Notes: generated by a model from the letters alone, not told the origin. Shown: positions 20,726 through 32,295, counted from the stretch's first letter. The stretch: 64,000 bases of DNA from Breoghania sp. (GCF_030066895.1 NZ_JASJAV010000007.1:62001-126000); one strand, 5' to 3'. Translations and numbers: made by a program.

Positions 20726-21128
20726 GAGAATTCCTGTGGCTGCGTGAACCGTAAATGCGATGATTCGGGGTGGAGCCCCTCAACGTCCCGCGGCCGTAAG
20801 CCGGCCGAAACGATCGGCCGCGTTATAACGCCGATAGGGAAATGCGGCAATAAGGATATAAAGATTTCTTTATATTGAAGATCAAGACGTTAATCGACCG
20901 TCGGCAGAATCGCGCCAAGCGGCTTTGCCGGAAAGATGCACATTCGGCCGATGCAATCGCACTGCACCCGCACAGCCAACGCGCGACGAAGCCTACCGGA
21001 TACCGGCGAAGAAACTGATCGGGTTCACAATTTCGGAGCGGCCGTCTATCGGTTCATTCTTCGAACGGAAACGGGAAATGCGGAGGCCGGGGCCCAATGC
21101 CGCCGGGACCAAGGATCGAGACTGACAC
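20726..21128. other. ahcY upstream region, no gene seen
   Basis: These 403 bases between HPr and ahcY contain no credible ORF. They hold the palindrome at 20856-20875 in a locally AT-rich patch and then a GC-rich leader. I looked for an SAH or SAM riboswitch and could not make a convincing fold by eye. Confidence 0.6.
20856..20875. promoter_or_regulatory. Palindromic operator upstream of ahcY (SahR-like)
   Basis: ATATAAAG-ATTT-CTTTATAT is a perfect 8-bp inverted repeat with a 4-base spacer, unusually AT-rich for this genome. It lies about 130 bases upstream of ahcY. Motifs with AAAG/CTTT half-sites are known operators of ArsR-family SAH-responsive regulators of methionine-cycle genes. The assignment to such a regulator is an inference from motif shape and target gene. 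Confidence 0.65.
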
Positions 21129-21503
21129 TCAATCCATCTCACCGAAGCTCTGCTCGACGAGATCGACGATGGCATTCATCGCCGCTTCGGCTTCGCGCCC
21201 CGCGGTTGCGACGCGGATACAGCAGCCGGGGCTGGCGGCCAGCATCATCAGCCCCATGATCGAGGTACCGCCGACGGTCTGACCGTCACGCGAGACTTCC
21301 ACCTGGGCGTCGAACTGCTCGACCAGCTTGACGAGGCGGGCGGACGCGCGCGCATGCAATCCGCGCCGATTGACGATCTTGAGATCCCGTTCCATGGCGG
21401 GCGTCTCGATCCGCTCATATCGATGAGCGTCGTCCGCGTCCACCTCTTCGGCGAGCGCGGCCTGTTGTTTTTCGGGACTGTGCGGACGATCGTTCTGGAT
21501 CAC
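21129..21503 (-). CDS. HPr-family phosphocarrier of the nitrogen-type PTS
   Basis: HPr passes phosphate from EI to EIIA. The core LKIVNRRGLHARASARLVKL contains the phospho-accepting histidine, and GTSIMGLMMLAASPG contains the regulatory serine that HprK would modify. GTG 21503 is preceded by GGAGAGC and gives 124 residues, about 36 longer than a minimal HPr. An internal ATG at 21395 (MERDLKIV) would give the canonical length, so the start is not settled. It follows EIIA by 19 bases, in one operon. Confidence 0.9.
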   Translation of the reverse strand: MIQNDRPHSPEKQQAALAEEVDADDAHRYERIETPAMERDLKIVNRRGLHARASARLVKLVEQFDAQVEVSRDGQTVGGTSIMGLMMLAASPGCCIRVATAGREAEAAMNAIVDLVEQSFGEMD

Positions 21504-21522
21504 GATGCGCTCTCCTTACTGC

Positions 21523-21924
21523 TTACTGCCCCGACAAAACCTGACTGGCGACGGAGATGTACTTCCGTCCCGCCTTGCGCGCCTGCTCGACCGCGTCGGC
21601 GAGCGAGCCGTCGGCCCGCACACTTGCCAACTTGATCAGCATCGGCAGGTTCACGCCGGCGACCACTTCCACGTTCTTGCCTTCCATCACGGAGATGGCG
21701 AGGTTCGAGGGAGTGCCGCCGAACATGTCGGTCAAGAGCACGACACCGGCTCCCTCATTCACCCGCTCCACGGCCGCCAGGATGTCCTGACGACGTTGTT
21801 CCATATCATCGTCGGGACCGATGGAGATGGTGGCTACCCGCTCTTGCGGACCGACCACATGCTCCAGCGCCAACTTGAATTCCTCTGCCAAACGTCCATG
21901 CGTGACGAGGACGAGACCTATCAT
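21523..21924 (-). CDS. PTS EIIA component, mannose-type fold (PtsM/ManX-like)
   Basis: The 133-residue protein reads MIGLVLVTHGRLAEEFKLAL, with the phospho-histidine in LVTHGR, and LLTDMFGGTPSNLAISVM. In Hyphomicrobiales this soluble EIIA belongs to a regulatory PTS without a sugar permease, which modulates targets such as envelope and nitrogen regulators. Here it lies between hprK and HPr. ATG 21924 is supported by alignment of its start with the family. It is intact. Confidence 0.9.
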   Translation of the reverse strand: MIGLVLVTHGRLAEEFKLALEHVVGPQERVATISIGPDDDMEQRRQDILAAVERVNEGAGVVLLTDMFGGTPSNLAISVMEGKNVEVVAGVNLPMLIKLASVRADGSLADAVEQARKAGRKYISVASQVLSGQ

Positions 21925-22319
21925 CTCTGACCCGCTAATATGCTTGTCACCTGCGTGCCAGTTTGTTCGGGACAACAGTCCCTCCCGACACATCCATCAG
22001 CTTTGCCGCGCACCCGATGTCTCGAACACCTTGCCCGGTTCAACACCAGATCCCCCAACGCCCTGCCTCTTAACGCCCCGCGCGTCGGTGCCGTTTCCGA
22101 GAGGGAACCAACCTGTCCCGACACCCGCCGGCTTATTTTCAGAACGCTCATCTTGGCGCTGCTTCGCCGCAGTGCAAGAAAAATCGCCAGATGACCGGTT
22201 AAATTTCGCGCGAATGCGACTCTTCCGCCAACACCATGGCCGAAAATGCCTATAGGGAAACACGGTGTCGCGAAATACCCGCATCTTTCATCAGTTGCGA
22301 ACGCAACCATGCCTCAATC
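21925..22319. other. hprK-EIIA intergenic stretch, no gene seen
   Basis: These 395 bases lie within an otherwise tight operon. No frame gives a recognisable protein on either strand. Some proteobacteria have rapZ at this place; I see no remnant of it. Confidence 0.5.
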
Positions 22320-22769
22320 TCAGGCAAGATGCTGCAATGCAGCCAGGCTCAGCGCCAGGGCCTGTCCGACATCGCATTCGGGCACCGGCTGGCGCGGTAG
22401 ACGAATGCCGTTGACCTCGATGCTCAGCGCATCTTCCTCCGGCATGCGGGGCAGCACCTTGGTCGGCACGAGATCGACGACAAGCCGCACGACCGCGGAC
22501 GGCAGATAGGGCATCGCGCGAACGCCGCGCCCGCGCTGTTCGATCAAACCGGCGATCGACGGCGGCACGCGCGCAAGCAATCGTCCGCTCGCAACCTCCA
22601 GCGCCACGCGGTCATCCCCGACCAGCGCCGCGAAATGCCCGGCCCCTTGCGCGTGTTCGACCAGTGCAAGGCCCAGGGCCGACTTGCCCGAGCCGGACGG
22701 GCCGCGGATCATCACGCCGTTCGTCGCAATGACGACGCATGTGGCGTAGGTGGTTGCCGAGATGCTCAT
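22320..22769 (-). CDS. hprK: HPr kinase/phosphorylase, short alphaproteobacterial form
   Basis: HprK phosphorylates a serine of HPr. The 149-residue protein is the short form lacking the N-terminal domain of the Bacillus enzyme. It retains the P-loop IRGPSGSGKSALGLALVE, LVGDDRVALE and the C-terminal RMPEEDALSIEVNGIRLPRQ. The ATG overlaps the chvG stop by four bases, so it is translationally coupled to the two-component system, the conserved rhizobial arrangement. It is intact. Confidence 0.94.
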   Translation of the reverse strand: MSISATTYATCVVIATNGVMIRGPSGSGKSALGLALVEHAQGAGHFAALVGDDRVALEVASGRLLARVPPSIAGLIEQRGRGVRAMPYLPSAVVRLVVDLVPTKVLPRMPEEDALSIEVNGIRLPRQPVPECDVGQALALSLAALQHLA

Positions 22770-24574
22770 GCCGTCCCAGCTCCTTTGGATACACGGTGAG
22801 CGGGAAGCCGCACTGTGAAGCGGGCCCCGCGGATCCTGTCGGTTCCCTCCTCATCCGTCTCCACCCGGTTCCCGGCTGAAATGGTGCCGCGATGGGCCTC
22901 CACAATCTGCCGCGAGATCGACAGGCCGAGGCCGGAGTTGTTGCCGAACTCCTCGCCTTCCGGCCGATCCGTATAAAAGCGCTCGAAGATGCGCTCGGCG
23001 ACATCGGGGCGGATACCGGGACCGTCGTCATCCACCGTGATGACGATGTCATGGCCCTCGCGCTCGACGCGCAACACGACACGCCCGTCAGCGGGCGAGA
23101 AGGAGCGCGCATTGTCGAGCAGGTTGTTGAACACCTGCCCCAGTCGCGAGCCGTTGCCCTGTACCTTGAAGGCATGCGCCTCGCGCGGCTTGACGAGATC
23201 GAGCAGCACTTCCGGGTCGCCGTCGCGCCGCACCTGCTGCGCCGCATGGACGACCCCTTTCAGAAGTTCCGCGATATCGAGCGGCTCGGAATTGGAGCGC
23301 GCCAGCTCCGCATCGAGCCGCGAGGCATCGGAAATGTCGGAGATCAGGCGATCGAGCCTGCGCACGTCATGCAGGATCACATGGAGCAGCCGCTCGCGCG
23401 ATTCCTCGTTGCGCGCCAAAGGCAGGGTCTCCACCGCGCTTCGCAGCGAGGTCAGCAGATTCTTCAACTCATGCGCCACATCGGCGGCGAACCGTTCGAT
23501 CGCGTCGATACGATTGTAGAGCGCATTGGTCATGTCGCGCAGATTCCGCGCCAGATTGCCGATCTCATCCTGGCGACCGGCGAATTCTGGGATTTCCTGA
23601 CGCGAATCGACGCCGCGCCGCACCCGTTCGGCCGCAGCCGCCAAGCGGCGCACGGGGCCTGCGATGGTGCCCGCCACCATCACGGCCAGAACCGTGGTGA
23701 CGATGGCCGCAACAAGAAAGACGCGCAGGATCGCCCAGCGTTCGGCGGCGACGATATCGTCGATGTCGCCGCCTTGCGTCGACAACAGCAGAGCGCCCAG
23801 CACCGCACGGAACCGCTGAACAGGCACAGCGACGGAGACGATCAGTTCGCCCTTTGCCGACACCCGCACGATGGAAACCGGAAAGCCGCCCATCGCAGCG
23901 ACGATTTCCGGATATTTCTTGCCGTTGCCGCCAACGGCTTCCTCATAGAGCGGCAGATCTCCGCGGCGCATCCAGAGCTTGATCTTCTGCCAGATCTTTT
24001 CCAGCCAGCCGGTCGTGTCTTCTTTTGCAGACGGCAGGTCGTAGCGCAGGATCTGACCGCGGGCATAAAGGTGCCGGCTGTCGAGGATCAGCGTTCCGTC
24101 GGGATCGTAGATGCGCGCGCGCGTCTTGGTCGGCGAGATCAGCCGTCGCAGCACCGGAGCAACGCGCTCGGGATTGATCGGGAAATCGAGTGCCCGGGAC
24201 TGGTCCTCATTGGGCGAGATGCTCTCACCCGCCTGCAGCTCCAGCAGTTTTTCCGGACCGACGGTGATGGCGTCGGTATCGACGGTGGCGGAAGCCGCGA
24301 TCGCGCCGGCAATGATCTGGCCCTGGATCAGAAGGCTCTGGACGCGCGCATCGATCAGTCCGGCACGGAACTGGTTGAGATAGAGAATGCCGGAGGCCAG
24401 GGCCAGAAGGGCAACGAGATTGAGGACGACGATGCGTCGAGTGAGGCTGGAAAAGACATAGGTCGAGAGCAGGGCGCCCGCGCGCACCAACAGCCGCCGC
24501 CGCACCCTGCGGCGTCCAACGCGACGCTTGTCGCCGGCATTCGCGGCTTCCGTGCGCGTATCGATGATCGTCAC
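22766..24574 (-). CDS. chvG: ChvG (ExoS/BvrS) sensor histidine kinase
   Basis: ChvG senses acid and envelope stress and phosphorylates ChvI; in rhizobia, Brucella and Agrobacterium it is needed for host interaction. The 602 residues comprise an N-terminal membrane segment (LNLVALLALASGILYLNQF), a periplasmic sensor domain, a second membrane segment (VFLVAAIVTTVLAVMVAGTI), HAMP, HisKA and HATPase. The H-box is VAHELKNLLTSLRSAVETLP; the residue after N is leucine where the family has proline. ATPase motifs are intact (VFNNLLDNARSFS, DDDGPGI, NSGLGLSISRQI). The start is a GTG with GGAG directly upstream. Confidence 0.96.
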   Translation of the reverse strand: MTIIDTRTEAANAGDKRRVGRRRVRRRLLVRAGALLSTYVFSSLTRRIVVLNLVALLALASGILYLNQFRAGLIDARVQSLLIQGQIIAGAIAASATVDTDAITVGPEKLLELQAGESISPNEDQSRALDFPINPERVAPVLRRLISPTKTRARIYDPDGTLILDSRHLYARGQILRYDLPSAKEDTTGWLEKIWQKIKLWMRRGDLPLYEEAVGGNGKKYPEIVAAMGGFPVSIVRVSAKGELIVSVAVPVQRFRAVLGALLLSTQGGDIDDIVAAERWAILRVFLVAAIVTTVLAVMVAGTIAGPVRRLAAAAERVRRGVDSRQEIPEFAGRQDEIGNLARNLRDMTNALYNRIDAIERFAADVAHELKNLLTSLRSAVETLPLARNEESRERLLHVILHDVRRLDRLISDISDASRLDAELARSNSEPLDIAELLKGVVHAAQQVRRDGDPEVLLDLVKPREAHAFKVQGNGSRLGQVFNNLLDNARSFSPADGRVVLRVEREGHDIVITVDDDGPGIRPDVAERIFERFYTDRPEGEEFGNNSGLGLSISRQIVEAHRGTISAGNRVETDEEGTDRIRGARFTVRLPAHRVSKGAGTA

Positions 24575-24751
24575 TCCGGATCTACACCGTCACCCCGCGC
24601 GGCACTTTCATCTGTCGGGCGGATGACCTGGCCGGTTTTGCAGCCTCGACGTCGGACAAGTCAATCGCGCGGCACTACCATGCACACGATATCATGTACG
24701 CCGAGGCCACGTCCGCTCCCGGCGGCGCGGCGCCGAAGGGGGGCTCCTGCG

Positions 24752-25450
24752 CTAGCCTTCGCGGAAACGATAGCCGACGCCGTAAAGCGTCTCGATCATG
24801 TCGAATTCCTTGTCGACCACCTTGAACTTCTTGCGAAGCCGCTTGATGTGGCTATCGATGGTGCGATCGTCGACATAGACCTGATCCTCATAGGCCGCGT
24901 CCATCAGGGCGTTGCGGCTCTTGACCACTCCGGGACGCTGGGCGAGCGAATAGAGGATCAGGAATTCGGTCACGGTCAGCGTCACCTGACGTCCCTGCCA
25001 GGTGCAGGTGTGACGCTCCTGATCCATAACGAGCTGACCGCGCTCCAGAGTGCGCGCATCCTCGCCCTTGGGCGCGGAGGCATCGCGCGGCTGCGACCGG
25101 CGCAGGACCGAGCGCACGCGCTCCACCAGCAGACGCTGGGAGAAAGGTTTGCGGATGAAGTCGTCGGCGCCCATCTTCAGGCCGAACAACTCATCGATCT
25201 CATCGTCCTTGGAGGTGAGAAAGATGACCGGCATGTCGGAGCGCTGACGCAGGCGGCGCAGCAGCTCCATGCCGTCCATACGCGGCATTTTGATGTCGAG
25301 GATGGCGAGATCGACCGGATCACCGCTCAATCCGTCCAGCGCGGAGGCGCCGTCCGTATAGGTCTGCACCCTGTAGCCCTCGGACTCCAAAGCGATAGAG
25401 ACGGACGTGAGAATGTTGCGGTCATCGTCCACAAGAGCAATCGTGGGCAT
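24752..25450 (-). CDS. chvI: ChvI (ExoR-ExoS-ChvI system) response regulator
   Basis: OmpR-type regulator paired with ChvG. The receiver has the acidic DDDR cluster ([12 protein letters not shown]), the phospho-aspartate [17 protein letters not shown] and the lysine in [13 protein letters not shown]. The winged helix follows ([20 protein letters not shown], then [14 protein letters not shown] and [11 protein letters not shown]). The 232 residues match rhizobial ChvI. A spacer of 177 bases separates it from chvG. It is intact. Confidence 0.97.
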   Translation of the reverse strand: MPTIALVDDDRNILTSVSIALESEGYRVQTYTDGASALDGLSGDPVDLAILDIKMPRMDGMELLRRLRQRSDMPVIFLTSKDDEIDELFGLKMGADDFIRKPFSQRLLVERVRSVLRRSQPRDASAPKGEDARTLERGQLVMDQERHTCTWQGRQVTLTVTEFLILYSLAQRPGVVKSRNALMDAAYEDQVYVDDRTIDSHIKRLRKKFKVVDKEFDMIETLYGVGYRFREG

Positions 25451-25753
25451 GAGGCGAGCCTGTTTTCCTGTTCTTTCAAGAATACCGTCATCCGGTTGCG
25501 TTTGGCGACTAAAATACGAACAAATTAAGGTAACCGCGAAGTCAACCGTCCAAGCGCTTTCTGCACTTATGTTATAAGATACTGGAATTAATACAAAAAT
25601 CCAATTTGAAGCGAAATAGCCGCACAGACAGTTCGCTCAAAGCCCGAAGCCCTGGCGTCAACTCACGAACGCCGTCCCTGTGGACACGGAACCGGCACTT
25701 GGCAATCCTGACGCTCCACCTGTCTCCCGCAAGAAGAAGCCCCCGGTATTGCC
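25451..25753. other. Divergent chvI/hugZ promoter region
   Basis: These 303 bases lie between the divergent chvI and hugZ starts. The middle (about 25500-25620) is AT-rich relative to its surroundings and probably contains both promoters. No coding frame is convincing and no exact promoter match could be picked by eye. Confidence 0.5.
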
Positions 25754-26509
25754 ATGAACGAGACCGACGACTTCCACCCGCTCACCGCCACCCGCAAGAT
25801 CCTGCGAAGCGTCGCCACGGGGGCGCTCGCCACACTCGAGCCGGAAGGCGGGGCACCGTATGGCTCGCTCGTCACGGTGGCGACCGATTTCGACGGGGCG
25901 CCGATCCTGCTTCTGTCCGACCTCGCGCTTCATACGCGCAATCTGAAGGTGGACGGGCGCGTAGGGCTTTTGCTGGAGGAGCACAATCCGTTCGAACCGC
26001 TTCAGGGGGCTCGGCTGTCGCTGAACGGCACGATCGAGCGCACAGAAAACGCGGATGCGCGCCGCCGTTTTCTCGCGCGCCACGACGATGCCCGCGGCTT
26101 TGCGGATTTCGCGGACTTTTCGTTATACAGGCTGACACCCGGACGCGGACATCTGGTCGCCGACTTCGGCCGGATCAACGACCTCTCAGGTTCCGACCTG
26201 CTCATCGACACAAGCGCGGCCGCCTCACTGACGGACAGCGAAGAGGGCATTGTCGCCCACATGAACGAGGATCACCGCGATGCTCTTGCCCTTTACGCCA
26301 CGCGCCTCGTCGCGATGCCGGGGATCTGCGATCAGACCGCTCCCTTGCCGGACGGCTGGACGATGACCGGGTGCGATCCGCTTGGGATCGACCTGCGCAG
26401 CGATGACGGGCGGCACACAGCGCGACTTGATTTCGAGGAGGCGGTCACGGACGCCATGGAGATGTGCGCGACACTGGTTGCGCTGGCGAAGAAGGCGCGC
26501 CTGAAATGA
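25754..26509 (+). CDS. HugZ family heme-utilisation/pyridoxamine oxidase-fold protein
   Basis: The N-terminal half is the split-barrel flavin/heme fold (TRKILRSVATGALATLEPEG, YGSLVTVATDFDGAPILLLS, LSDLALHTRNLKVDGRVGLL). The C-terminal half is a DUF2470-type domain (IVAHMNEDHRDALALYATRL, then GCDPLGIDLR). HugZ relatives degrade or bind heme. The 251 residues match the family. In related genomes a hugZ-like gene often lies between chvI and pckA. It is intact although not part of the essential core. Confidence 0.85.
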   Translation: MNETDDFHPLTATRKILRSVATGALATLEPEGGAPYGSLVTVATDFDGAPILLLSDLALHTRNLKVDGRVGLLLEEHNPFEPLQGARLSLNGTIERTENADARRRFLARHDDARGFADFADFSLYRLTPGRGHLVADFGRINDLSGSDLLIDTSAAASLTDSEEGIVAHMNEDHRDALALYATRLVAMPGICDQTAPLPDGWTMTGCDPLGIDLRSDDGRHTARLDFEEAVTDAMEMCATLVALAKKARLK

Positions 26510-26909
26510 AAAACGAAGCCGGCAATAGACTTTCGTAGCGGCACACCTTACCGCCTGTGATAATTTAATCGATTTAGGCATCTGATAATGTTGGGCATGA
26601 ACCTTGTCCCGGAACAATCGATCAACTAACGTCGCGCAACTTGCCGAGCCCCTACGGCCGGCAAGCAGGTTCCGGGCCCGATCACAAGAAAAATACGCCG
26701 GATCCTTTTTGTAACGCAGTCGGCTTGCGTTTCATGACGCGACTTGCCCTGCGGCACACAGGACGGAACGTCCCAACGGGAAGCGGCATCAAGCCGACAA
26801 CAACAAGAAAAACGGCCATTGGCCGCATCAGTGGTCTTAGGTGCGTCAGAACCGGAACAAAAGACTCATCCGGGCAGGAAAGCACGATCCAATCAGGGTG
26901 TCTTCGAAG
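26510..26909. other. pckA upstream region, no gene seen
   Basis: These 400 bases between hugZ and pckA include an AT-rich tract around 26555-26600 (for example TGATAATTTAATCGATTTAG) that probably holds the pckA promoter. No ORF resembles a protein family on either strand. Confidence 0.5.
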
Positions 26910-28526
<1,617 letters not shown>

Positions 28527-28711
28527 GATCGATAGATCTGCAATTCGACAAAAGGCGTCCGGAGCGATCCGGGCACTTTGTTCGTTGCGGAAGGGCCGCC
28601 ACGAAAGTCCGGCCGGGGGCTCCCACCTAAACCGGACATTTAAGTTTCACTGCTAAAACAACAGATCAGAGCCGTTCGATCCGAGCTCGAAACCTTGTTT
28701 GGCAGGACCTG

Positions 28712-29443
28712 ATGTTCTGGACACTTCTTCGCCGTTCCATGGGCACGCTTCAAGATCACGCAGGCCCCATCATGTTCAGGTCCGTGTCCAAAGGCTACTG
28801 GCTCGCCCTTTTCTTCGTCACCTTCGGCGCGTGGATCAATCCGGGGCTCGGCCTTCTCACTGGTCTCGCGGCGCCCTTGATCATCATGGCGATCGGGGCC
28901 CCGCTCTGGCACCGAATGGCCCTCACGAACTGGTCGTCAGAGACGCCCCCCGATGCATCCCTCGGTCTTGCCTACGGGTTCACGATGCTGGTTCTGGGGA
29001 TTTGCACGTTCGGGAGCTGGTTTCTCGCCTCGTTCATCCTGTTCCTCTTCATCGGCACCGCAGCGTTTCCTCTGACCTTCATGCTTGTCGTTGCAACAGC
29101 GCCGTTCTTCTTCCGCCTGTCGCTCGTGCTGCCCGCGACCGCGCTGGACGAGAAATTCAGCTTTCCGGATGCGCGACCGTCAGCAAGAAGATGGGGCGCC
29201 CCATGTTTCTCACCCAACTCGTGCTGACCTCTCCTCGTCGCAGGCATATTCGGTCTGATCGCCGCTTCCATGATCAGCAGGTCGCTCGGCGACGTCACCT
29301 TCCATGCCCTGACGTGACCGCTTCTCATAACCCTCTGCGTCTTTACCGCCCTGATCAACGTCACGATCACATCGACTGCCTATCAGGTCGCGAAAGAGCG
29401 CTGGTTCGCAGGCCCTGCGGAGAGCTCGGATCAATTGGGATAA
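28712..29443 (+). pseudogene. Multi-pass membrane protein of unknown family, broken
   Basis: The first part has several hydrophobic segments: GYWLALFFVTFGAWINPGLG, GLAAPLIIMAIGAPLW, LAYGFTMLVLGICTFGSWFL and FILFLFIGTAAFPLTFMLVV. After DARPSARRWG the frame changes near 29220-29240 and membrane-like sequence resumes as VAGIFGLIAASMISRSLGDV. An in-frame TGA follows at 29315-29317, then LLITLCVFTALINVTITSTA and a stop at 29441. I do not recognise the family. Hydrophobic continuity across the breaks shows that it was one gene of about 240 residues. Confidence 0.65.
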
Positions 29444-29534
29444 GGTTCTCCGAACCTCCCTTTTCCTCCCGTAACGTGCGTTCCTGTATGCCTTGATCCA
29501 ATGCCAAGGACACAAGTGCCGGGAGAACACCAGA

Positions 29535-29893
29535 ATGATCCGTTTCGCCAATCATCAAGCACTGGAAGCCGTTCCGGACACGCTCGACGTGCTGGCCGTT
29601 GCCGAGAAGGCTGGCGAAACTCCGGGCGCGACGTGGCGCTCGCCACGATCGTGGAAACCTGCGGCTCGGCGCCGCGCCCCGTCGGCAGTCATCTGATCAT
29701 CGACAGCGACGGCAATTTCGAGGGCTCGGTATCCGGCGGATGCGTTGAAGGCGCCGTCGTCGGCGAGGCGCAGGACGTCTTGGAAAACGGCAAGCCGCGC
29801 ATGCTGGAATTCGGCGTCGCCGATGAGACCGCCTGGCACGTCGGCCTGTCCTGCGGCGGCCGCATCCGCGTCTATGTGGAGAAGGTCGCATGA
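29535..29893 (+). pseudogene. XdhC/CoxI family N-terminal protein, frameshifted
   Basis: The start MIRFANHQALEAVPDTLDVL is separated from the conserved XdhC block by a one-base insertion near 29611. The block then reads VALATIVETCGSAPRPVGSH, DGNFEGSVSGGCVEGAVVGE, LEFGVADETAWHVGLSCGGR. XdhC proteins load the sulfurated molybdenum cofactor into xanthine dehydrogenase or CODH-type enzymes. In many alphaproteobacteria the family is split into two adjacent genes, and this is the N-terminal half. Confidence 0.85.
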
Positions 29894-29944
29894 CCGTACC
29901 GACCGTCACCGCCCGCGCCGTTCGCATGGCAAGGAGCTGATCCC

Positions 29945-30667
29945 ATGGACCTCTCCCTTCTGAAGGCTCTCAACCGCGAACGGCGCCGCCCGGCGCGGCT
30001 GCATTCTCGTGACCGAGATCGAGACCGGCGCCCAGCGGCTCGTGCTCGAAGCCGACGGTTTTTCCGCCGATCAACTCGCTCCCGAATTCATCTCCCAGCT
30101 GCGGTCGGGCAAATCCGGCATGGTGAGCGATGCCGCGGGCGCACAGCTCTTTCTCAATGTCAGCGTGCGCCGCCGCGCCTCGTCGTCATCGGCACGGTTC
30201 ATATCGCGCAGGCGCTTGCCCCGATTGCCACGATCGCCTGTTTCGACATGGAAATCATCGACCCGCGCACGGCCTTTGCCAGCCCGGAACGTTTTCCCGA
30301 CGTGCCGCTTCATGCGGAATGGCCGGAAGACGTGATCCCGGCCAAGGTCGCGCTCGATCGCTACACGGCCCTTGCCGCCGTTACCCACGATCCCAAGATC
30401 GACGACTATCCGCTCGCGAAGGCTCTGGAGGTCGGTTGCTTCTATGTCGGCGCACTCGGCAGCCGGAAGACGCATGCCGCCCGCGTCGAGCGCTTGACCA
30501 AGATCGGGGCGAGCGCTGCCGACATTGCCCGCATCCAGGCGCCCATCGGGCTCGATATCGGGGCGGCAAGCCCGGCGAAAATCGCCGTCGCCATCATGGC
30601 GGAAATCATCGAGAGCCTGCGCAAGGGCGAACGCGTGACCTCTGCAGCCAACGAGGCGGCGGCGTGA
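29945..30667 (+). pseudogene. XdhC family Rossmann-domain protein, two frameshifts
   Basis: This is the C-terminal half of the split XdhC pair. It starts MDLSLLKALNRERR, shifts frame near 29990 to VTEIETGAQRLVLEADGFSA and FISQLRSGKSGMVSD, then shifts back near 30165. The rest is intact: PPRLVVIGTVHIAQALAPIA, DVPLHAEWPEDVIPAKVALD, GCFYVGALGSRKTHAARVER and APIGLDIGAASPAKIAVAIM, the hallmark of XdhC C-terminal domains. The stop overlaps the GTG start of the next gene (GTGA), so the three genes formed an operon. Confidence 0.87.
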
Positions 30668-32295
30668 TCTTCGCCACGCTGCCTCTGGAGGACTGCGAGG
30701 GGGCAGTTCTAGCCCATTCGCTGAAGGTGCCGGATTTCGTCCTCAAAAAGGGCACGGACCTCACCGCCGGTCACATCGCACGACTTCGCGCCGCCGGGGT
30801 CAAGGAGTCACGGTTGCGCGGCTCGAAGACACGGACGTCAGGGAGGATCGGGCGACCGCGCTCATTGCCGAAGGCGTCGCCGGACCGGGCGTGCGGATGG
30901 AGCGGGCTTTTACCGGGCGCGCCAATATCTTTGCCGAGGCGCCGGGCGTTCTCGTCGTGGAACGCGAGGCCGTCGACCGACTGAACCGTATCGATCCCGC
31001 CATCACGCTCGCCACGCTCGACGAATATGCGCCGGTGGAGGCGGGGCGCATGGTGGCGACCGTCAAGATCATTCCCTACGCGGTAGCCGGAGATCTGGTG
31101 GCGCGCGCATATCCGCCCACGGGCCGGAAGGTATCCTGCGGCTTGCGCCCTACCGGGCAATGAAGGTCGCGCTCATCTCCACGCGACTGCCCGCGATCAA
31201 GGAACGGACCATCGACAAGACGGTGGCCGTGACGCGCACGCGGCTTGTGAACCGGCGGGCGTGGAACTCGTTGCCGATATCCGCATCCCGCACGATGCAG
31301 CGGCCCTTGAAACGGCGCTTGGCGAGGCGCGCGGGGCGGGGGCAGACCTCATCATCGTCTTTGCGGCTTCCGCCAATGTCGATCGCGGCGACGTGGTGCC
31401 TCAAGCAATCGAGATTGCCGGCGGACGGATCGAGCATTTTGGCATGCCGATCGATCCGGGCAATCTGCTGGTGCTTGCGAAGCTCGGCGAAATTCTGGTC
31501 ATCGGGGCGCCCGGCTGTGCGCGCAGCTCCAGCGAAAACGGCTTCGACTGGGTGCTGAGGCGTATCCTGGTGGGTCTCGAGGTGGCCGCACATGACCTCA
31601 CAGGGCTGGGCGTCGGCGGGCTCCTGATGGAAATCGTCTCGCGCCCGCAACCGCGCGAGGCGGAACCGCAGGACATGCATCCCGCATACGCCCCGCGGAT
31701 CGGCATTCTCGTTCTCGCCGCCGGTCGCGCCACCCGCATGGGCGGCCCCAACAAGCTGCTGGCAATGCTCGATGACGAGTCGCTGGCGCGCATTGCCGCG
31801 CGTCATGCACTCGATGCGGAGCCCGCGTCCGTTACCGTTGTCACCGGACATATGGCGCAGGAGGTCGGCGCCGCGCTGTCCGGGCTCGACGTTTCCATCG
31901 TGCACAATCCGGATTATGCGGAGGGGCTTTCCACCTCGCTCAAGGCAGGGATCGTGGCTCTTCCGGCCGATACCGACGCCGCGCTCGTCATGCTCGCGGA
32001 CATGCCGCATGTCACGCCAGAGATCCTCCAGCGCCTGATCGAGGCCTATGACCCCGCCTCGGGACATCTCATCATCGTGCCCACCGTCGACGGCAAGCAG
32101 GGCAATCCCGTTCTCTGGTCAAAGAGCTATTTCCCCGATCTGACGGCAATCCGGGGTGATGTCGGAGCGCGCCACCTGATCGACTCCAACGGGGAAAGCG
32201 TCGTGGAAGTGGAGATCGGCGCGGCGGCCCGGCTCAACGTGGATACGCCGGAGGCACTGGCAGCGGCAAGGGGCCGAATCTCGCCTTCGAAATAA
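30664..32295 (+). pseudogene. Molybdopterin-binding/MobA-like NTP transferase fusion, three frameshifts
   Basis: The gene starts VIFATLPLEDCEGAVLAHSL, changes frame near 30810 to RMERAFTGRANIFAEAPGVL with LDEYAPVEAGRMVATVKIIP, again near 31110 to MKVALISTRLPAIKERTIDK, and again near 31258. It then runs open to the end: ELVADIRIPHDAAALETALG, FAASANVDRGDVVPQAIEIA, and a MobA/MocA-type transferase (IGILVLAAGRATRMGGPNKL, LVMLADMPHVTPEIL). Such fusions accompany xdhC in Hyphomicrobiales and are thought to modify molybdenum cofactor. The whole accessory operon is therefore inactive. Confidence 0.85.

Noticed and set aside
20726..21128. SAM or SAH riboswitch upstream of ahcY
   Set aside because: No conserved core could be folded by eye; the palindrome is a simpler explanation of regulation. 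A covariance-model search would decide.
26610..26640. GGAAC followed by CGTC near 26610 as an EcfG promoter for pckA
   Set aside because: The spacer is 14 bases and the -10 is not CGTT, so it does not fit the consensus.
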